64,000 nucleotides of DNA, from the NCBI RefSeq assembly GCF_032813545.1, contig NZ_CP136520.1:490001-554000 (forward strand), given 5' to 3'. The stretch's first letter is position 1; each line of letters opens with the position of its first letter. The notes beneath the pieces are model-generated. The model saw only the letters and a list, made by a program, of their open reading frames with translations. It was not told the DNA's origin and ran no database searches. The DNA comes from Nodosilinea sp. E11 (GTDB taxonomy: Bacteria > Cyanobacteriota > Cyanobacteriia > Phormidesmidales > Phormidesmidaceae). Positions 56,847 through 64,000 of the stretch are shown piece by piece. The position numbers and the translations under genes are program-made.

Positions 56847-59138
56847 ATGATTGCCGAAAATGTGCCCCTCCTAAACAAGCTTGATAACGACAGTAAAGCC
56901 ATCCCCCACAGCTCCAAGGCCCAAAACAGCTTTGCAGGCGGGATCTGGCAGACCACCATCGACGTGCGCGACTTTATTCAGCGCCACTACACCCCCTACA
57001 CCGGGGACGGTACTTTTCTGGCAGCCGTTACCCCCCGCACCGAGAGCCTCTGGGCCAAGGTCAAAGACCTGATGGCGATCGAGCGCGAAAAGGGCGTGCT
57101 CGATGCCGATACCGCCGTGGCCTCAGGCATTACCAGCCACGCCCCCGGCTACATCGATCGCGATCTAGAACAGATCGTCGGCCTGCAAACCGATCAGCCG
57201 CTGAAGCGCGCCATCATGCCCTTCGGCGGCATTCGCGTGGTAGAGGCGGGGCTGAACGCCTATGGGTACGAGCTAGACCCAGGCACCAAAGAAACCTTTA
57301 CCCGCTACCGCAAGACCCACAACGACGGCGTATTCGACGCCTACACCGCCGAAATGCGCCGCTGCCGCAAGTCGGGCATTATTACGGGCTTGCCCGATGC
57401 CTACGGACGGGGGCGGATCATCGGCGACTACCGACGGGTGGCACTGTACGGATGCGATCGCCTGATCGCCGACAAGCAGGCCCAAAAGACCAGCCTCGAA
57501 CTCGACACCCTCGACGAGGCCACCATTCGCCTACGCGAAGAACTCTCCGACCAGATCAAAGCCCTGCAAGAGCTAAAAGATCTGGGCACCGCCTACGGCC
57601 TCGACCTGGCCCGCCCCGCCGTCACCGCTCAAGAAGCAGTGCAGTGGCTCTACATGGGCTACCTGGGGGCAGTCAAAGAGCAGAACGGCGCGGCCATGTC
57701 CCTGGGGCGGGTGTCCACCTTCCTCGACATCTACTTCGAGCGGGATCTCCAGGCTGGGCGACTCACCGAAGTCGAAGCCCAGGAAATCATCGACCACTTT
57801 GTCATGAAGCTGCGCCTGGTGCGGTTTTTGCGTACCCCCGACTACAACCAATTGTTCAGCGGCGACCCCACCTGGGTGACCGAGTGCATTGGCGGCATGG
57901 GCGTCGATGGTCGGCCCCTGGTGACTAAGACCAGCTTCCGCATTCTGCACACCCTGATCAACCTCGGCCCCGCCCCCGAGCCCAACCTGACGGTGCTCTG
58001 GTCGGAGCGGCTGCCCGAAGCCTTTAAGCACTACTGCGCCGAGGTGTCGATCCAAACCAGCTCGATTCAGTACGAGAACGACGACCTGATGCGGCCCTAC
58101 TGGGGCGACGACTACGGCATCGCCTGCTGCGTCTCCGCCATGCGGATCGGCAAGCAGATGCAGTTCTTTGGGGCGCGGGTGAATATGGCCAAGTGCCTGC
58201 TCTACGCCATCAACGGCGGCAAAGACGAGCACTCCGGCGGCCAGATCGCCCCGGCCTACGCCCCGATTACCGGCGATGTGCTCGACTACGCCGAGGTGTG
58301 GCCCCGCTTTGTGCAAATGATGGCCTGGCTGGCAAAAACCTACGCCAACACCATGAACGTGATCCACTACATGCACGACAAGTACTGCTACGAGCGGCTG
58401 GAGATGGCCCTCCACGATCGCGACGTGCTGCGTACCATGGCCTACGGCATGGCGGGCCTGTCGGTGGTGGCCGATAGCCTGTCGGCGATCCAGCACGCCC
58501 GTGTGCGGGTGGTGCGCGATGAGCGGGGCCTGGCGGTGGACTACATCGTCGATGGCGACTTTCCCAAGTACGGCAACAACGATGACCGGGTAGATGCGAT
58601 CGCCGTCCAACTCGTCCAAACCTTCATGGCCGAACTGCGCAAGCACCAGACCTACCGCAACGCCGTGCCCACCCAGTCGATCCTCACGATCACCTCCAAC
58701 GTGGTCTACGGCAAGAAGACCGGGAATACCCCCGACGGTCGCCGGGACGGTGAGCCCTTTGCCCCAGGGGCCAACCCCATGCACGGCAGGGATACGAATG
58801 GGGCGATCGCCTCGTTGGCCTCGGTAGCCAAGCTGCCCTACGCCGACGCTCAGGATGGGATTTCCAACACCTTCTCCATTGTGCCGGGGGCGCTGGGGAG
58901 AACCGAGGGCGATCGCATCAGCAACCTAGCCGCCCTGCTCGATGGTTACGTGCGCGACGGTGGCTTCCACCTCAATGTCAACGTGTTTAACCGCGAGACC
59001 TTGCTCGATGCCATGGATCACCCCGAGCTATACCCGCAGCTCACCATCCGGGTCTCGGGCTACGCGGTGAACTTCATCAAACTCACCCGAGAACAGCAGC
59101 TCGATGTGATCAACCGCACCTTCCACGAACGCTGCTAA
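56847..59138 (+). CDS. pflB: Pyruvate formate-lyase
   Basis: 763 residues, starting at ATG 56847 because GAGGA is six bases ahead (an ATG at 56841 is too close). Active-site Cys427-Cys428 lie in [20 protein letters not shown] and the glycyl radical is Gly738 in [17 protein letters not shown]. It splits pyruvate and CoA to acetyl-CoA and formate under anoxic conditions and is destroyed by oxygen when activated. Followed by its activase and adhE, forming a fermentation unit. Confidence 0.96.
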   Translation: MIAENVPLLNKLDNDSKAIPHSSKAQNSFAGGIWQTTIDVRDFIQRHYTPYTGDGTFLAAVTPRTESLWAKVKDLMAIEREKGVLDADTAVASGITSHAPGYIDRDLEQIVGLQTDQPLKRAIMPFGGIRVVEAGLNAYGYELDPGTKETFTRYRKTHNDGVFDAYTAEMRRCRKSGIITGLPDAYGRGRIIGDYRRVALYGCDRLIADKQAQKTSLELDTLDEATIRLREELSDQIKALQELKDLGTAYGLDLARPAVTAQEAVQWLYMGYLGAVKEQNGAAMSLGRVSTFLDIYFERDLQAGRLTEVEAQEIIDHFVMKLRLVRFLRTPDYNQLFSGDPTWVTECIGGMGVDGRPLVTKTSFRILHTLINLGPAPEPNLTVLWSERLPEAFKHYCAEVSIQTSSIQYENDDLMRPYWGDDYGIACCVSAMRIGKQMQFFGARVNMAKCLLYAINGGKDEHSGGQIAPAYAPITGDVLDYAEVWPRFVQMMAWLAKTYANTMNVIHYMHDKYCYERLEMALHDRDVLRTMAYGMAGLSVVADSLSAIQHARVRVVRDERGLAVDYIVDGDFPKYGNNDDRVDAIAVQLVQTFMAELRKHQTYRNAVPTQSILTITSNVVYGKKTGNTPDGRRDGEPFAPGANPMHGRDTNGAIASLASVAKLPYADAQDGISNTFSIVPGALGRTEGDRISNLAALLDGYVRDGGFHLNVNVFNRETLLDAMDHPELYPQLTIRVSGYAVNFIKLTREQQLDVINRTFHERC

Positions 59139-59159
59139 CCCCCAAGCCCCTCTCCGCCA

Positions 59160-59525
59160 CCCCACCATCCTGTCCCCTCTTGGGAGGGGTGCCCGGAGGG
59201 CGGGGTGGGCCTGTGAGAATTTCAGATTGGCGATCTTCGTTTTTGGATGAGTGAGTGAGTCTCGTAGCCCGTAGGGTGGGCACTGCCCACCATCCCCTCT
59301 AGCTTCCACCCTCAACTCTCCAATGGCCCAATCTCATTTCCCCTACCCATTGCTACAACTCACGCTCTTCTTAATTGATCAAAGCGAGGGTGATTGGTTT
59401 TAGCCATGATCAAAGGTGGGCATTGCCCACCCTACCCTTCACCCTTCACCCATCCACCCATCTACCCATCCACCCATCCACCCCACCTCTTCACCCTTCA
59501 CCCTTCACCCTTCACCCTTCACCCC
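59160..59525. repeat. Dispersed repeats between pflB and pflA
   Basis: One CCCCTCTTGGGAGGGG unit (59175-59190), two copies of the palindrome (GGTGGGCACTGCCCACC at 59275-59291, GGTGGGCATTGCCCACC at 59415-59431), then CATCCACC and CTTCACCC arrays (59449-59523) running into the pflA ATG. Confidence 0.9.
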
Positions 59526-60272
59526 ATGTCCCCCCCCCTCCCCACCCGCACCCAAACGGGCCGCATCCACTCCATCGAAACCTGCGGCACCGTCGATGGC
59601 CCCGGCATTCGCTTTGTGGTGTTTACCCAGGGCTGCCCCCTGCGCTGCCTCTACTGCCACAACCCCGACTGCCAGGAGATCCACGGCGGCACGGTGATGA
59701 CGGTGGATGAGATCATGACCCAAATCGAACACACCAAAAACTACCTGCGTAACGGCGGTGTCACCGTCAGCGGCGGCGAACCGCTAATGCAACCCGAGTT
59801 TGTTGCCGAAATCTTTCGCCGCTGCCACGAACTGGGGTTGCACACGGCCTTAGACACCTCCGGTTATGTACAGCTTGAATCGGCAAAACCCGTATTAGAA
59901 AATACCGATTTAGTTTTATTAGATATCAAATCTTACAATTCTGACCTATTTCACAAAGTCACCAGCGTTTCTATCGAACCTACGCTAAATTTTGCGCGTT
60001 ATTTAGCAGACATTAACCAGCCCACCTGGATACGGTTTGTGTTGGTTCCTGGCCTCACTGATCCTGAAGAAAATGTGGTGGGTTTGGCCGAATTTGTGGG
60101 CACCCTAGATAATGTTGAAAGGGTCGAAGTTTTGCCCTTTCACAAGCTGGGAGAATACAAATGGCAACAATTGGGTTTGCCCTATATCTTGGGCGATATT
60201 CAACCCCCTACCCCCGCACTGGTTGAGCATGTTATTCATATATTTCGTGCCCAGGGCTTAACGGCTGTTTAA
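59526..60272 (+). CDS. pflA: Pyruvate formate-lyase activating enzyme
   Basis: 248 residues from ATG 59526. The radical-SAM cluster motif is Cys37, Cys41, Cys44 in TQGCPLRCLYCHNPDC; further SAM motifs are TVSGGEPLMQPEF and LLDIKSYNSDLFH. It introduces the glycyl radical in PflB. The start ATG follows a CTTCACCC array without ribosome-binding site. Codons from about 59870 to 60240 are richer in A/T than in the neighbouring genes, perhaps a sign of recombination or different origin of the 3' half. Confidence 0.95.
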   Translation: MSPPLPTRTQTGRIHSIETCGTVDGPGIRFVVFTQGCPLRCLYCHNPDCQEIHGGTVMTVDEIMTQIEHTKNYLRNGGVTVSGGEPLMQPEFVAEIFRRCHELGLHTALDTSGYVQLESAKPVLENTDLVLLDIKSYNSDLFHKVTSVSIEPTLNFARYLADINQPTWIRFVLVPGLTDPEENVVGLAEFVGTLDNVERVEVLPFHKLGEYKWQQLGLPYILGDIQPPTPALVEHVIHIFRAQGLTAV

Positions 60273-60577
60273 GATTTGATTTCCCTCCCCCAGGAGATTG
60301 CATGAATATAGTCACAACACCCTTAACCACTTGCCACTGATGACGATGGAGGTTGTGCGATATGCGATCGCGGATGATTTTTGAGATAAACGACTTCCTT
60401 TTACAAAAAAATCTCAGCGGTGCATTGCGGCTCAAGCAACGGTTTGGGGTGACTAGCTCAGGATTGAGCAGCCGCGAATGCACCCTACGGCAAGCCAATT
60501 TTTCATTCTTCTACCTGCCTCGTACAAGCTTTACCCTATATCTTTTTCCCATCTCCAGCCCATCTCAGGAGGACACT
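60273..60577. other. Spacer between pflA and adhE with hairpin repeat
   Basis: 305 bp. GGTGCATTGCGGCTCAA (60419-60435) and TTGAGCAGCCGCGAATGCAC (60465-60485 region) are almost complementary and enclose about 30 bases; this is an expanded member of the GTGCATT...AATGCACC family. AGGAGG at 60567-60572 is the adhE ribosome-binding site. Confidence 0.65.
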
Positions 60578-63220
60578 ATGTCCGTAACCAATCTGACTGA
60601 ACTCGAAGCCCTGATTCAACAGGTCAAAGCCGCCCAGGCGCAGTACGCCACCTTTACCCAAGAACAGGTCGATCACATCTTTCGTGCCGCTGCGCTGGCC
60701 GCCAATGCCCAGCGCATTCCCCTGGCCAAAATGGCCGTGGCCGAAACGGGCATGGGCGTGGTCGAAGACAAGGTAATTAAAAATCACTTCGCTTCAGAAT
60801 ATATCTACAACAAGTACAAGCACGAAAAGACCTGCGGCACCCTCGAAAAAGATGAGGGTTTTGGGATTGAAAAAATTGCCGAACCCGTGGGCATTTTGGC
60901 GGGGGTTGTGCCCACCACCAACCCCACTTCGACCGCTTTATTCAAAGCGCTGATCGCCCTTAAAACCCGCAATGCGATCATCTTTTCCCCCCACCCCAGG
61001 GCCAAGCAGTGCAGCATTGCCGCCGCCAAGGTTGTGCGCGATGCGGCTGAGGCTGCCGGTGCCCCCGCCGGGCTGATCGGCTGGATTGACGAACCCACCG
61101 TGGATCTCTCCCAAGCGCTGATGCAGCACCCCGATATCAAGCTAATTCTCGCCACGGGTGGCCCCGGCATGGTGAAGGCGGCCTACTCCTCGGGCAACCC
61201 CTCCTTGGGGGTGGGGGCGGGCAACACCCCAGCGGTGATCGATGCTAGCGCCGACTTGCCCATGGCGGTCAGCTCCATTTTGATCAGCAAGACCTTCGAC
61301 AACGGCATGATCTGCGCCTCAGAGCAGTCGGTCGTCGTGGTTGATGCCATCTACGCGCAGGCCAAGGCCGAATTTTTGGCCCGAGGGGCCTACGTCATGG
61401 ATGCCGAAGAAGCCGAGGCGGTGCGGCGGATCATTCTTAAGGATGGGCGGCTGAATGCGGGCATTGTCGGCCAGTCGGTGGAGGCGATCGCCGCCCTGGC
61501 GGGGTTCACCGTGCCCGAGGGGGCCAAGGTGCTGATGGGTGAGGTGAGCGAGGTGGGTGCGGGCGAACCCTTTTCCTACGAAAAGCTGTGCCCGATTTTG
61601 GGCTTTTACCGCGCCAAGGACTTCCATGCTGCGGTAGAGACGGCGGCGGCGCTGGTGCAGTTTGGCGGCAAGGGCCACACCTCGGTGCTCTACACCAACC
61701 CTGCCAACCTCGACGACATTGCCTACTTTGAGAACGCCATCCAGACCTCACGGGTGTTGATCAATACGCCCTCGTCCCAGGGGGCGATCGGTGACCTGTA
61801 CAACTTTAAGCTCGACCCCTCGCTGACCCTGGGCTGCGGCACCTGGGGCGGCAACTCGGTGTCTGAGAATGTCGGCCCCCACCATCTGCTCAACATCAAG
61901 ACCGTCACCCAGCGGCGAGAGAATATGCTGTGGTTCCGGGTGCCGCCGAAGATCTACTTCAAGTCGGGCTGTCTGCCCGTGGCTCTGCGGGAGCTGGCAG
62001 GGAAAAAACGGGCCTTTTTGATTACCGACAAACCGCTGTTTGACCTGGGTATGCTGCACCAAATCACCCAGGTGCTCGACGAAGTGGGCGTAGAGTGGGA
62101 TGTGTTTCACGATGTGGAGCCCGACCCCACCCTAACTAATGTGAACCAGGGCCTGGAGCGGCTGCGGCGGTTTGAGCCCGATGTGCTGATTGCCATCGGC
62201 GGCGGCTCTCCCATGGATGCCGCCAAGGTGATGTGGCTGATGTACGAACAGCCCCAGATCGAGTTTGAGGGGCTGGCGATGCGGTTTATGGATATCCGCA
62301 AGCGGGTCTACGAGCTGCCCGCCCTGGGCCAGAAGGCGCAGCTGATCTGCATTCCCACCACCTCGGGAACGGGCTCGGAGGTCACCCCCTTTGCGGTGGT
62401 TACCGACGATCGCGTCGGCATTAAGTACCCCCTGGCGGACTACGCCCTGACGCCCAATGTGGCCATTGTTGACCCAGCCCTGACCCTGCACATGCCCCGC
62501 AGCCTCACCGCCTTTGGCGGCATCGACGCCCTCACCCACGCCCTGGAGTCCTACGTGTCGATTATGGCCAGCGACTTTACCGACGGGCTGGCGCTGCAAG
62601 CGATCAAGCTGCTGATGGAGTACCTGCCTCGGGCCTACAAAAACGGCGCGGCAGACCCCGAAGCGCGGGAAAAAGTCCACTACGCCGCCACGATCGCTGG
62701 GATGGCCTTTGCCAACGCCTTCCTGGGCGTGTGCCACTCCCTAGCCCACAAGCTGGGGTCCACGTTCCACGTGCCCCACGGCCTAGCCAACGCCCTGATG
62801 ATCAGTCACGTGATCCGCTACAACGCCACCGATGCGCCCTTTAAGCAGGCGATCTTCCCGCAGTATCGGTTCCCCAATGCCAAGCATCGCTACGCGGAAA
62901 TTGCCGACCACCTGGGTCTGGGGGGCATTACCGACGATGAGAAGGTGACGCGGCTGGTGGATGCGATCGAGGATCTAAAGCAGCAGGTGGAGATTCCCCT
63001 CACCATTCGCGAAACCCTGAATGCGTCGGAGCAGGATTTCTACGATCACCTGGAGCTGATGTCTGAGCAGGCTTTTGACGACCAGTGCACCGGGGCCAAC
63101 CCCCGCTACCCGCTGATCCGCGACATGAAGGAGCTGTACACCCTGGCCTACGGCGGCTGCCGGGTCGATGCCACCCTGTACCACCAACCCGACCTGGCCC
63201 CTGAGCTGACGACGGTGTAG
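60578..63220 (+). CDS. adhE: Bifunctional acetaldehyde-CoA/alcohol dehydrogenase AdhE
   Basis: 880 residues with AGGAGG five bases before ATG 60578. The N-terminal aldehyde dehydrogenase domain has catalytic Cys246 in DNGMICASEQSVVVV and GVVPTTNPTSTALFKAL; the C-terminal iron alcohol dehydrogenase domain has IGGGSPMDAAKVMW, TTSGTGSEVTPFAVVTD and the iron ligands in HSLAHKLGSTFHVPHGLANA. It reduces acetyl-CoA to ethanol and regenerates NAD+. Third gene of the fermentation unit. Confidence 0.96.
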   Translation: MSVTNLTELEALIQQVKAAQAQYATFTQEQVDHIFRAAALAANAQRIPLAKMAVAETGMGVVEDKVIKNHFASEYIYNKYKHEKTCGTLEKDEGFGIEKIAEPVGILAGVVPTTNPTSTALFKALIALKTRNAIIFSPHPRAKQCSIAAAKVVRDAAEAAGAPAGLIGWIDEPTVDLSQALMQHPDIKLILATGGPGMVKAAYSSGNPSLGVGAGNTPAVIDASADLPMAVSSILISKTFDNGMICASEQSVVVVDAIYAQAKAEFLARGAYVMDAEEAEAVRRIILKDGRLNAGIVGQSVEAIAALAGFTVPEGAKVLMGEVSEVGAGEPFSYEKLCPILGFYRAKDFHAAVETAAALVQFGGKGHTSVLYTNPANLDDIAYFENAIQTSRVLINTPSSQGAIGDLYNFKLDPSLTLGCGTWGGNSVSENVGPHHLLNIKTVTQRRENMLWFRVPPKIYFKSGCLPVALRELAGKKRAFLITDKPLFDLGMLHQITQVLDEVGVEWDVFHDVEPDPTLTNVNQGLERLRRFEPDVLIAIGGGSPMDAAKVMWLMYEQPQIEFEGLAMRFMDIRKRVYELPALGQKAQLICIPTTSGTGSEVTPFAVVTDDRVGIKYPLADYALTPNVAIVDPALTLHMPRSLTAFGGIDALTHALESYVSIMASDFTDGLALQAIKLLMEYLPRAYKNGAADPEAREKVHYAATIAGMAFANAFLGVCHSLAHKLGSTFHVPHGLANALMISHVIRYNATDAPFKQAIFPQYRFPNAKHRYAEIADHLGLGGITDDEKVTRLVDAIEDLKQQVEIPLTIRETLNASEQDFYDHLELMSEQAFDDQCTGANPRYPLIRDMKELYTLAYGGCRVDATLYHQPDLAPELTTV

Positions 63221-63239
63221 CCCCTCTCCCCAGGGAGAG

Positions 63240-63615
63240 GGGAGCTGTAGGGTGGGCATTGCCCACCAAGGTCTAAGGCCTACACGCCAAGACCACGCTC
63301 ACCAAGGTTGAGGGCCACACCCCAAGATAAAAGTGGGCATTGCCCACCCTACGTAGCTTGGCAAGGGGGGCAAGCTACGTAGGTAGGGTGGGCATTGCCC
63401 ACCAAGGTCTAAGGACTCTACCTCCAAGACCACGCTGATCGAGGTTAAGGGCTACACCCTAGGGTTAAAGGTGGGCAATGCCCACCCTACGTAGCTACAC
63501 CCTAAGGTAAAGGTGGGCATTGCTACGCAGTCAAAGCCTACGAGCCAAGACCACGCTGACCAAGGTTGAGGGCCATACTCCAAGGTAAAGGTGGGCATTG
63601 CCCACCCTACGTAGC
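63240..63615. repeat. Tandem array built from the GGTGGGCAATGCCCACC palindrome
   Basis: Three degenerate copies of a roughly 100-bp unit: the palindrome, AAGGTCTAAGG, CCAAGACCACGCT, AAGGTTGAGGGC and a second palindrome ending CCCTACGTAGC. At least seven palindromes or derivatives occur within 370 bp. No gene is present. This is the densest cluster of the repeat in the window. Confidence 0.92.
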
Positions 63616-63677
63616 CATCGATCTAAAATTGCCAATCGAAGATTAGTAGACCGTGTCTGCCCCATGAGGACTTAACC

Positions 63678-64000
63678 ATGCTGACCTGCCCCGATCCGGT
63701 GATGGATCTTTGGAAGACTGGGATTCATCCCCTCGATCCGATCTTTGCCCCCCGGTCTGTAGCGGTGGTCGGCGCGACTGAGCGCCCTGGCAGCGTGGGT
63801 CGTACAGTGCTGTGGAACTTAATCAGCCATCCCTTTGGCGGCACGGTCTACCCGATCAACCCCAAACGGCACAATGTGTTGGGTATTCAGGCATACGATC
63901 GCATCGCCTCTCTCCCCGAAGTGCCCGATCTGGCAATTATTGCTATCCCTGCCCCTGGGGTGCCTGCGGTAGTGCAGGAATGTGTCAATAGGGGAGTGAA
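63678..64000 (+). CDS. N-terminus of ADP-forming acyl/acetyl-CoA synthetase (partial)
   Basis: ATG 63678 with GAGGA at 63666-63670 opens a frame that stays open to the window end (107 codons). The sequence [20 protein letters not shown] then [16 protein letters not shown] and [20 protein letters not shown] is the CoA-binding Rossmann domain of ADP-forming acetyl-CoA synthetases and related acyltransferase fusions. It would turn acetyl-CoA from PflB into acetate with ATP gain, fitting the fermentation genes upstream. Whether a GNAT domain follows cannot be seen. Confidence 0.85.
   Translation, partial: MLTCPDPVMDLWKTGIHPLDPIFAPRSVAVVGATERPGSVGRTVLWNLISHPFGGTVYPINPKRHNVLGIQAYDRIASLPEVPDLAIIAIPAPGVPAVVQECVNRGV

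Noticed and set aside
57573..58784. 403-codon open frame on the minus strand inside pflB
   Set aside because: It is fully antisense to conserved pflB, has a composition (Gly/His/Val rich) typical of reverse frames in GC-rich genes and no domain.

Overview
The window is a cyanobacterial chromosome segment. Evidence: the HIP1 octamer GCGATCGC occurs throughout, and the genes include sbtA/sbtB, allophycocyanin subunits, a CP43-like chlorophyll protein and a cyanobacterial-type nif cluster with the activator CnfR/PatB. CnfR, a complete contiguous nif block without visible heterocyst-specific rearrangement elements, and a low-light allophycocyanin cluster together suggest a filamentous or unicellular non-heterocystous relative of Leptolyngbya/Nodosilinea. 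That placement is inference.

Layout. 1-7.9 kb: tail of a DUF3598-like gene, a PKHD-type dioxygenase, and an iron-chelate uptake set (permease, ATPase, TonB-dependent receptor, binding lipoprotein), ending with a Fur box in front of a small conserved protein. 8-9.2 kb: fatty acid desaturase. 9.8-15 kb: NikABCDE-type importer. 16.3-18.1 kb: sbtA-sbtB bicarbonate transport. 18.1-21.6 kb: molybdate module (RHH-Mop regulator, modA, fused modBC). 22-43 kb, minus strand: nif genes, transcribed from nifB towards lower coordinates: nifB, fdxB, nifS, nifU, nifH, nifD, nifK, nifZ, fused nifEN, nifX, DUF269, DUF683, nifW, hesA, [IS110], hesB, fdxH, feoA, flavodoxin, [IS110], a cysK remnant and an ArsC-like nif-associated gene. 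44.6-50.7 kb, plus strand: nifP, an Asr1405-like gene, dpsA, nifV, nifT, a 2Fe-2S protein and cnfR. 51-55.5 kb: a mercuric-reductase-like flavoprotein and a LoLiP-type cluster (apcD4, apcB3, isiX). 56.8-64 kb: fermentation genes pflB, pflA, adhE and the start of an ADP-forming acyl-CoA synthetase.

How it fits together: the nif block is surrounded by suppliers of its metals (iron, molybdate), sulfur (nifP/cysE, nifS) and reductant (ferredoxins, flavodoxin), and by oxygen-sensitive fermentation. This suits a cell that fixes nitrogen in dim, micro-oxic mats. Metal and carbon uptake genes nearby may simply be neighbours.

The most unusual property is the spacer DNA. Almost every intercistronic gap in the nif block, and several elsewhere, carries short tandem arrays whose sign depends on the gene: G/A-rich after stop codons, C/T-rich before start codons. 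In two places such a spacer stays open in frame and fuses the two flanking genes (NifE-NifN and ModB-ModC); in NifU and the TonB receptor similar arrays sit in inter-domain linkers. The nifB-nifP intergenic region contains a mirrored 79-bp arrangement of two motifs with identical 47-bp spacing, a strong candidate for the CnfR-responsive control region. Two nearly identical IS110 copies flank hesB-fdxH-feoA-flavodoxin and appear to have inserted into a dispersed palindrome, part of which is echoed in the element's own predicted bridge-RNA region.
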